From positions 1 through 64,000 of the forward strand of contig JAFCZJ010000009.1 in the NCBI GenBank assembly GCA_019314375.1: a stretch of 64,000 nucleotides of DNA, written 5' to 3'. Shown in pieces: positions 27,801 to 37,200 of this stretch. Source of the stretch: Deltaproteobacteria bacterium. GTDB taxonomy: Bacteria; Myxococcota; B64-G9. Under the pieces are notes generated by a model, which was given only the letters and a program-made list of their open reading frames with translations, was not told the origin of the DNA and made no database searches. Position 1 is the first letter of the stretch, and the number at the start of each line of letters is the position of its first letter. The position numbers and the translations under genes are program-made.

Positions 27801-29882
27801 CTAAGCGCCCGGGTTGATCGTAAGCGACCAACCTGTGAGCACACCCTCGTCGTAACGTGCGTGATCGATGACGCGCAGGAGCCAAGTGCCGCCGGCGTCC
27901 TGGCCGATGAAGGCCTCGGGCTTGAAGCTTTGATGGATGTCGTCCGAGGAGCCGCCATCGCGGTTCCAGAGCACGGCCTGCTGACCGTCATGCTCGATGA
28001 TGATCTCTAAGTCGCCGATGTACGTGTGCGCGATGTTCAACTCCACTTCCAGGGCCTGGATGGTCATGCCCGCGGGCACTTCGATGATGCTTTCAATGCC
28101 TGTCTTGTCGTTGTCGGGCAAGGGGGCGTCGTCGGCCGAGACGAAATGCTTGGTGGAATCGTCACCGCCCGCCCGGGTGATCACCAGGGCCCAGCGCTTG
28201 AGCATGCCCGTGTCCATGCCCGCGTGATCGGAGACGATCAGGGTCCACTCGCCTTTGGCTTCACGGCCATCGTAGTCGGAGAGTTCGAAAACCCGGAAGA
28301 TGTCCTTGTCCCCGCCGCCAACACGATTCCAAAGCATGACCTCGATGTCGTCATGCACCAAAACGATTTGCAGGTCGCCCACGTAGCTGTGGGTAATGTC
28401 CAATTCCACGCTCAGCTGGCCTACTTGCAGGTCGTCTGTCACCGACAGGCTGGTGGACACGCCAAACGAATCGTCGTCGGGAATCGCCAATCTGGGGGAG
28501 GCCTCCAAGCGCAGCACGTCGTCCTCGGGATCGGGATCGGGATCCGGATCCGGATTGCAACGGTCACCCTCGGGGGAAAAGCAGTTGCCCCGGGCACCGG
28601 AGACGCCGAAGCGACCATGGTGCAGCTTGCGGTTGATGGCCTCCATGATGTCCTGCCAGGAAGCGCGGCCCTGGTTTTCAAAGCCGTTGAAAAGCTTGGC
28701 CAAGAAGGCACCGCAAAGAGGCAGGTTCTCATGATAATAGGTGGGCTCCACGTTGGACAAGATGTCCACCGAGTCCCAACCGGCCTTGCCGGTCATAATG
28801 GGGCGCACGTAGTACTCGTAGCTCAAACAAGAAGCCACTTGGAAAATCTGGTATCGGTCTGGATACTCCACCCGCTCGAAGGCCATGCCGGAGCCCAGGA
28901 CGCTGTGGCCGTTGTACAGCACCACCTCGTGCTCGGTGACGGCTTTCTGCCAGTTGTGAAAACGGGCGTAGTCGGCCACGCTGTGGAACAGGTCCGGGTA
29001 GTAAACGTCCACGACCTCGGTCAGCTCGCCGATTTTTTTCTCGAAGCGCCGCCCCAAAGGCGCCGTGTCGACTTCGACAAAACCAGCCTCTTCCAGCCAC
29101 TTGGAAAACCTGTCGGCGTTGGCCCAGTTGTAGTCGTCTTCGATGTCTTCTTTGTCGTCCAGCTTGCCGAAAACCACGACCACGTCCAAACGGCCGTCTT
29201 CCCAAAGCTGATCATACTCAGGGTAAGAAGAGGGATTGGATTCCAAGACCTCATCCACGGTCACCGTCATGGGCTGCAAGAGCTCAGTCGGGCAACCGGA
29301 TTTTGTGGGGTTCCACAGATACCAGTAAATGGACTGACTCAAATCGATGTGGCTGTTGTAGGAAGAACACTTGTCCCCGGCGTCGGCCATGATCGTGTAA
29401 GGCTTGAGCGGCACCATGGTCTCGTAAACCTTGCCGGCTTCCACTCTCCGGGCGGCCGTATCCAACAGCACCGCGTTAACCCCACGCATGCGGAATCGAG
29501 AGAGCTTGCTCTTATCCACCTGAGCGGCCTGGCTCTTCGACAGCCACTCACCGTCCACCAACCACTCGACTCTTTCCTGGGCGGTCACGTCTTCGGCCAA
29601 GATTTCCAAGTAAAAGTCGTATTTGTTTCGCAAGTTGGTCACGGCGAACTGTGCCAGCTCGGGCGGGGCATCGAAAATGCGCCAAGAGGAGGGAACCTGA
29701 ACATCGGCTTCCAGAGTAACGTGCAATTCCACACCACGCACATTCACGTAACCCGTGTCTTCCTTGCCGCCCGAGACATCCAAGAAAGGGTTGCTGCCTT
29801 CATAGAACTCCTGCTGCTCACCCGCGTTGCAAGCCGTCAAAACCAAAACCGCCATCAGAATCGCTGTGCTTTTCATTTTCAT
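27801..29882 (-). CDS. Lipoprotein with two C-terminal proprotein convertase P-domains and possible caspase-fold N-terminal region
   Basis: Two copies of ...DITHSYVGDLQIVLVHDDIEVMLWNR..GEWTLIVSDHAGMDTGMLKRWALVI; upstream EVVLYNGHS and YQIFQVASCLSYEYY. Confidence 0.8.
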   Translation of the reverse strand: MKMKSTAILMAVLVLTACNAGEQQEFYEGSNPFLDVSGGKEDTGYVNVRGVELHVTLEADVQVPSSWRIFDAPPELAQFAVTNLRNKYDFYLEILAEDVTAQERVEWLVDGEWLSKSQAAQVDKSKLSRFRMRGVNAVLLDTAARRVEAGKVYETMVPLKPYTIMADAGDKCSSYNSHIDLSQSIYWYLWNPTKSGCPTELLQPMTVTVDEVLESNPSSYPEYDQLWEDGRLDVVVVFGKLDDKEDIEDDYNWANADRFSKWLEEAGFVEVDTAPLGRRFEKKIGELTEVVDVYYPDLFHSVADYARFHNWQKAVTEHEVVLYNGHSVLGSGMAFERVEYPDRYQIFQVASCLSYEYYVRPIMTGKAGWDSVDILSNVEPTYYHENLPLCGAFLAKLFNGFENQGRASWQDIMEAINRKLHHGRFGVSGARGNCFSPEGDRCNPDPDPDPDPEDDVLRLEASPRLAIPDDDSFGVSTSLSVTDDLQVGQLSVELDITHSYVGDLQIVLVHDDIEVMLWNRVGGGDKDIFRVFELSDYDGREAKGEWTLIVSDHAGMDTGMLKRWALVITRAGGDDSTKHFVSADDAPLPDNDKTGIESIIEVPAGMTIQALEVELNIAHTYIGDLEIIIEHDGQQAVLWNRDGGSSDDIHQSFKPEAFIGQDAGGTWLLRVIDHARYDEGVLTGWSLTINPGA

Positions 29883-30167
29883 CTCTTCAAACCCCCAGAG
29901 CTTTGTTGGGTTGGTCTTGGCTCAAACATAAAGCAGATTGCGTGCCACTTTAGGGCGCATCAATCAAGGCACTGAAAAATCAACAGAAAACCATCGAGCT
30001 GGCATTGGCATGCTCCGAAGCCGGAGATAAAAGATGAATCCTTCGGGATACAGGAACTAAGCAGAAGGCAACACAACAGACCTAAGTCATTGAAAACTCA
30101 GCGTTGCCCAAAAGCATCGGCCGGCGTCAAGCTTGAAGATTTGGGCTACAGTATTCTTCTTGAGGGC

Positions 30168-30965
30168 TTAAGGAACGTAAAGATCCGTATCGATGGCCGA
30201 GCAGGCCAGAAAACCGGAAAGCACACCCAGTTCCGAAGACAGGCTGTCTTGGAATCCCTCGACGAAGGAGCAGCCGGCGTATTCGATCACATAGTCGCCG
30301 CTGTCCTGGAAGGCCTGCCCGCTGATGAGGTGCTCGGCCGGGATGCGGGCCAGCAGGCTTGACCATTTGGAGCCGTCGAAATCGGGGGTGGAGAAGTCGA
30401 AGTTGGAGTCGGTCAGCTCGCCATCGGGGCCATAGACGGCATAGAGGCCCCGGTCAAAAGCAGGTGACCAGGAAATCGTCACGGCATGGTCCGGACCCAC
30501 GGGCGGATCCTCGACCACCAAGGAATCCGGGCGTTCACTGGGGGCCACGACCTCGCCGACAAAGTAACCATCCACATGATCCGGTCCCGTGTCCGCCATC
30601 TCATCCAAATCGAACTTGAAAAGATAGGAGCCGCCCGGCTCATAGTACAGATCGGCATCATCCAGGCTGGTCACGGCGTAATGACCCGACGAATCCTGCA
30701 CCAAATCCAAGCGAGTGCCATCGGGCATTTCGACGAGCACGTTGGTGGCCGCATCGACAAAGTGAGAACCATCGTAAGTGCTGATGATCACCAGTTCGGC
30801 GCTGACCATGCCATCGGGATGTTCGTAGACCAGGGCCACGGCCTGAACCGGGCTCTCCAAGGTCTCCATGTCATCGTCGTTCAAACAGGACGACCTGCCG
30901 CTAAGCACCAAATACGCAAAGACCATCGTCAAAAACAGAACAGACCGAGTCGCTTTGAATTTCAT
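30168..30965 (-). CDS. Hypothetical secreted/lipoprotein
   Basis: MKFKATRSVLFLTMVFAYLVLSGRSSCLNDDD signal; good RBS upstream of ATG 30965; no family recognised. Confidence 0.7.
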   Translation of the reverse strand: MKFKATRSVLFLTMVFAYLVLSGRSSCLNDDDMETLESPVQAVALVYEHPDGMVSAELVIISTYDGSHFVDAATNVLVEMPDGTRLDLVQDSSGHYAVTSLDDADLYYEPGGSYLFKFDLDEMADTGPDHVDGYFVGEVVAPSERPDSLVVEDPPVGPDHAVTISWSPAFDRGLYAVYGPDGELTDSNFDFSTPDFDGSKWSSLLARIPAEHLISGQAFQDSGDYVIEYAGCSFVEGFQDSLSSELGVLSGFLACSAIDTDLYVP

Positions 30966-31029
30966 GAGAGACCTCTCCTTTAAATAGGGGATATCTGATA
31001 CGACTTTGCCAGACAGCCAAATATTTAAC

Positions 31030-31055
31030 CGTGACAAGGGTCACATGGATATAAT
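31030..31055 (+). promoter_or_regulatory. CRP/FNR-like palindrome followed by TATAAT
   Basis: CGTGA-CAAGGG-TCACA (31030-31045) and TATAAT (31050-31055) between divergent genes. Confidence 0.35.
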
Positions 31056-31236
31056 CGGGCCACTTTAACAGAAACACCGGAATTTGATCGACGCACAGGC
31101 TGGAACATCCGGACATCCGGGCGGTCCAATGCCTCTCAATTCCGGCCAAGAAAGGCAAAAACGCTTCCGTCCCATGGACTTTGTCCATGTTTCGAAAGAT
31201 CAGGGCACACGGGCACAAATACAAGGAGCAGCCAAA

Positions 31237-34200
31237 ATGACAAGCGCAAGATCCTGGAGCCACCTGGGTATCTTTTTGACTCTTTTCTTCTTGGGCCTCA
31301 GCACAACGGCCCGAGCGGAAATCAACAAGGCGGAACAACTGCGGCAAAAAGCCATGCTGAACATGGCCGCGGGGAAGACCGATCGGGCCTTGGGCCAGCT
31401 GGAAACCCTGGCGGGCATGCCCGGCATGCGTTTGAAGGCCACCCTGCTCCAGGCCCGTGCCCTGTTCAAGGCAAAGCGCTTTGACTCGGCGGCCGCGCGT
31501 TTTCGCAAGGTCTTGGCCAAGGCCCCAGCCGATTCATCTTACGCCCACAAAGCTCGTTTCGGTTTGGCCGAATGCTTGGCACAGGCCAAAAAGTTCAAGG
31601 AGGCCGAGCGCCTCTTTGCCGATGCCTTGGGCACGCTGATGTCCGACGCCAGGCGCCAACAATTCGCCGAACGCTTCATCGTGCTGGGTGACGAGTTGGC
31701 CAAGCCCAAAGAAGGAGAGCAGCCGGAATACGGCAGGGCCGAAATTTTCTATCGATCGGCCCTCAACATGAAGTTGAGCGAAGAACGCACGGACCAACTC
31801 AAGCTCAAGATCGCCGCCTGCCGCGAGGAAGCCAAACAGTACCACCCGGCGGCCAATGAGTTAATCGGTCACATCGACCAATTGGCCAACGAAAAACCCC
31901 CACGCAAACCCAAACAACTCACCGAGATGCGCTTTGTCATCGGTCGCAACTTGATCAAGGTCCGCGACTTCAGCCGGGCCCGTCGCTACTTAGACGATCT
32001 CCTGGCCGAAAGCCCCAAAGCGCCCCAGGCCGCCGAATCCGCCTTTTTGCTCTCGCGCACCTACGGCATGCCCAAGCCGAGCGGCGGCTTAAACCTGGCC
32101 CGAGGTCAAGCCGCCCTGCGGCACTTCCTCAGCCGACACCCCGATCACGAAAAAGTACCCCAGGCCAGACTGGAGTTGGCCACCGCGGCCCTGCACTTGG
32201 GCCGCCACGCCAGCGCCGAAGACGGAATCAGGCGCTTGATCAAAGCCGGCGATCTGCCGGAGGAACAGCTGGCCACTGCCCGCTATCAATTGGCTGTATC
32301 CTTGGCGGGTCAAGGCCGCTGGCAAGACGCCTCCCAGGCCTACCAGGACTACCTCAAGCAGCATCCCGCCCACGCCTTCTGGACCCAGGCCCGCCAGGGC
32401 ATCGAGCACATGGCCTGGCAGGAAGCCGCGGCAGCCGAGGCGGACAAAAAGTGGGTGCAGGCCGCCGAATCCTATCAGTCTTTTGCCAATCGTTTTCAGG
32501 CCGCATCCAGAGCCCCGGAAGCCCTGTTCAAGGCCGCCTTGGCCTGGGAAAAAGCCGAAAAAATCGGCTCGGCCCTTAAGGTGCTGTCCACCCTGACCGC
32601 CAAATTTCCGCGGCATCGCTACGGCTACGAAGGCTGGTTCGCCACGGGCCGCTTGCTGGAAGAAAAACGCGGCGACTTCACCAAAGCCAAGGAGGCCTAT
32701 GAAAAGGCCAAGCAGTCGGGCAGCCACAAATCCCACCAGGCCAGCCAACGCCTGGCCGCCATGGAGAAGCCCTCTCTCTTGGTGGAATCGCCCGAAAACT
32801 TCCTCACCTCAAGCAAGCCCAAGCTCGTCTGGCATGTGCGCAACATCAAAAAAGTCAAAGTGCGTGCCTACCGCATGCGAGCCGAGGATTTCTTCCGCGA
32901 CCGCAAGGACATGAACCAGGTCACGGAAGTGGACATCGCGCTTTGCACACCGGATCGCACCTGGGACGTGAAGGTGTCCGATTATCGCAAATTCGTGCCC
33001 ATCAAGCAGGAGATTCCACTGCCCTTCACCGAGCCGGGCCTGTACTTGCTGAACCTTTCGGGTGGCGACTTAGAGGCCACCACCGCGGTTCTCTTGAGTG
33101 ATTTGGGCCTGACGGTCAAGACCAGCGCCCGCGAGATTTTTGTCTTTGCCCAGGACTCTCGTCGCCTCAAGCCCGAGGCAGGCACCCGCGTACTGGTCAG
33201 CGACGGTTCCCGCATCATCATGGAAGGCCGCACCGACAGCCAGGGCATCTGGCGCAAAAAACTACCCAAGGACCTGGAACAAGAGCCGGACAACCTGGCC
33301 ATCTTCGCAAGCGCCGACGATGATCTGGCCTGGACCGAACAGGACAATCCGTCCTTGAACGAGTCCAGTAAACGCATGGCCCGCGGCTACCTGTTCAGTG
33401 AGCGCCCGGTCTATCGGCCCGGCGACGCCGTGCAGTTGATCGGCATCCTGCGCATGGTTGAAAAGGACCGATACATCGTCAAAGCCGGTGAGATCCTGCA
33501 ACTCCAAGTGCACCAGCCCGGCGGTACGCTGTTGGAAAAACGCGAGGTCACGCTGGATGAATACGGCGTCTTCCACACGGAGTTAAAGTTGGACAAGGCC
33601 GCGCCCCAGGGCTCTTATCACTTCACCGTGAGCAAACCCAAGGGTCCCAGCTTCTCGGCCTCTTTCAGCGTGGTGCAGTTCCGCCGGCCAGAGTTTGATC
33701 TGGGGGTGGTCTTCGACAAGCCGGTCGTCTTCCGCGGTGAACAACTCAGCGGCCACATCCGCTTACAAAGGCACAGCGGCGGTTCGGTGGCCGACAAACT
33801 TTTGCGATACTGGCTGGAGGGGGAAGGCCGTTATCACACCGGGCGCACGGACGCAGACGGTCGTATCGCCTTTTCCTTTGCGACCCGAGTCTACGAGAGC
33901 TCGCGGCAGTTGACCGTGCAAACCCAGATGGTCAGTGGCCAGCAGTCGGCCAAAGCCTCGGCTCTTTTGGCCACCAGCGGTTTCGAACTCCAGCTCAAGG
34001 TGGACGCACACACGCTTTTTGCCGGTCAACCCTTCGACCTGCAACTTTTCGCTCGTTCGGCCGACGGCAAGCCCATGCCCGCGGACCTGCGCCTGGAAGT
34101 CCTGCGCCGGGATCCCCACGCCAAGGGCGAGGTTCGGGTGGTGGACCAAAAAGTGCGAATCGACGAAACGGGCAAAACCACGCTCAAGTTGAACCTGGCC

Positions 34201-37200
34201 CATGGGGGCTTCCACGCCATCCGTGCCTTCGGCCTGGACCGGGCCGGCAACCCGGTGGTGGTCGAGAGCGGCCTGACCACGGTGGGCAAAGAAGATCCGG
34301 GACTATTCGTGGACCTGGAAAACAAAGTGCTGACGCCAAACTCCCGCGCCAAGCTCAAGCTGCATAGCCGCCTGGACAAGGCGCTGGTCTTGTTGACCAC
34401 CGAGACGGATCGAATTCTTGAACACCGAAGCATGGTGGTCGTCAAAGGTGACAACGCCCTGGAATGGGCCATAAACGATGCCTTGGCCCCAAATTTCCGC
34501 ATCACCGCAAGCGCCCTGCACAAAGACAAATTACATTTGACGAGCCGCGTTCTTGAGGTACAGCAAAAATTGGACATCGAGCTTCGGGCGGACAAAAAAA
34601 CCTACGCCCCGGGCGAAGAAGTGGCCCTGACCGTGATCGCCCGAAATGCCGCAGGCCAACCCGTCGACGCGCAAATCGTGTTGGCCGCGGTGGATCGGGC
34701 TTTGCTTCAGACCTATCCGGAGCGCCTGGCCGATCTGGGTGCTTTCTTCCATGTGCATCGGTCCTTGGGTCAAATTCCCACCAGCGCCTCCAATACCCGG
34801 CGATTCCCCAAGGTCGTGGGCATCGAGGTGGAAAAGGCCGAGATACGCGAGTCGGAGGGTTCGGCCGCCATGGCCGCCCTGAAGAACAAACGCCGGGTCC
34901 TGACTGAGGATGGTCTGGCCCAATTCGCCGGGATGGCCAAAGAGGAAAGCGTTGGCTATGGCGGCCTGGGCCTGAGTGGTTCCGGCCGGGGCGGCGGTGG
35001 TAGTGCGGCATATGGACGAGGAATGGGACGCAGCCCATCCATCCGCATGGGCAAGGCATCCCAGAGAGGCGGTGCCGGCATTCCCTGGCGCAAGTTCTTC
35101 CCGGGCACGGCCTTCTTCCGGCATGATGTGCGCACAGGCCCCGACGGCGTGGCCACTGTGAATTTCAAGTTGCCCGACACCATCACACGTTGGCGCGTTG
35201 CGGCCCGAGGCATCACCCGAAAAACCCAAGCCGGCCAGAAAATCATGGAGCTTACGGCCCGGCGAGACTTCTATGCCCAGTTGGTGCTGCCACCCGAATT
35301 GGAGCGCGGCGACAGCTTCGCGCCGGTGGCCCGCCTGGTCAACGACGGAAAGAAAGACCTCGAGACGGAACTCGTCTTGCGAGTTGCCGGCACCGAGCAA
35401 AAGGCCCGCCTGAAAGTACGCGCCGGCCACAGCGCCGAACACATCTTCAACGCCGTCCAGGTCGCGACCACGGCAGGCGACAGCTTGAAGCTTGAGTTGC
35501 AGGCATCCGCGGGCAAAATCGGCGACCAGCTTAAGGTCAAAGTCCCGCTGCGCTCACGCGGTGTTCGGGAAGAACGGGCCCAAGAGATGGTGCTTGATAT
35601 CGGCCAAGCCAAAAGCATCAAACTGCAAGGGGACAAGTCCTGGACCGACCCGCGCTTGGCTCTTCGCTTTTCGGGCCACATCGTGCAGTTCTTCCTGGGC
35701 GACAAGGGTGTGGATCCCATGCTCTTCGGCGACCGTCCGGAACCCGTGCTTGTGGATTTGGCTATCTACGATCTGCTCATGGGCCAAGGCGATCACATCA
35801 AACAAGACCAGATCAAAAACCGCCTTCGCCGAGGTTTGGCCCACATGGTGGCCGTCCAGCACCACCAGGGCGGTTGGGGTTGGAGCCGACATGCCCCGAG
35901 TCCCGCCATCGGCACCACGGCCTCGGGCTTAATCGCCTTGGCCAAGGCCAAGCCCATCGCCGGCAAAATTGGCTGGTCTTTGCCGGAGCAAAAGATGGAC
36001 CAGGCGCGTGACTGGCTGAAGCGACAGTTGCCGAGCCTTGCCCCGGATGATTTCAAGCAACGTGGCGAGGTGCTTTACGCATTATCCCACCTTGGCATAG
36101 AGCAGGTACCTGCCGTGCAACTTCATCGTATGCATCGCATGCGCGGCCAGTTGGACATGGGCGCCGCCTCTTTGTTGGGTTTGACTTGGCAGCAACTGAA
36201 GCGTCCGGAGCAGGCACGAGAACTGGCCTCGCAAGTGGCCAAGAGCCTGGACTTCAACGCATCTTTGCCCATCCGCAAACGATGGCAGCCCGGCTCCTGG
36301 ATAAGCGATCTTGATCGAGTCAGGGCCTTGCGTTTGCTGGCCTTGACCGGCGTCGACGCCGCCAAGCTCAAAGAAGGCACGGCCTGGCTCATGCATCGCG
36401 GCAACAGCCTGGGTTGGCGCTTTCCCCGCCAGGCTGCCGAAGCCTTGGAGACCTTGTCCAAGCTTGCGTCCGGACAGGCGTCCAAAACCCGAATGAAGGT
36501 CAGCGTGCGAGTCAACGGCAAGGCCGCCGGAAGCATTGATCTGGATGCCGGCACGACCCTGGCCCAATTGAAGGTTGATCCATCCTTGCTAAGCCAGGGT
36601 GAAAACAAAGTGGAGTTCGTCGGCACGGGCGCGGGCCCTTGCCTGGTCCAGGCCGTGCTCAGCGGTCATCGCCTCTCCGCACCGGAGCAGGCCTCCAACG
36701 CGCCTCTGAAGCTGGAACGAATTGTTGAGCCGGTGCCCTTGGACTATCGAGGCACCCCCATCGCCTCCGGTTTCTCCACCGTCACCCTGCCTTTGAAAAA
36801 ACGCTGGACCAACGAAGTGGGCAGGATCCCGGCGGGCCGCAAACTAAAAGTCACCCTCAAGGCGGTTCGATCTTTCAGCCAGCCCATCGACCACTGCGTC
36901 ATCACCGAGCGCATTCCTCCGGGTATGGAGTTGGTGGAAGGCTCGGTGCGCGGCAACTTCAGCCACATCATGCGCCAAGGCCGACGTCTCGCGTTCTTCC
37001 TTTCGTCGGCGGGTTATCGCATGGAGCTGAGCTACGAACTGGCCGCTGTCAATCCTGGCGAATACCGCTTTCCGCCGGCCAGTCTCATCTCCTTGGCCCA
37101 TCCTGCAGTGAGCACCATGGGCCCGGCAACCAGTCTGCAAGTCGACTTGCCGGGCGCCAAAGATCCCGAGGTCAAAGCCACGCCGGATGAACGTTTCGGA

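Noticed and set aside
28026-29975. 649-aa plus-strand ORF opposite the P-domain gene
   Set aside because: Antisense shadow; the minus strand has signal peptide, P-domains and a downstream terminator.
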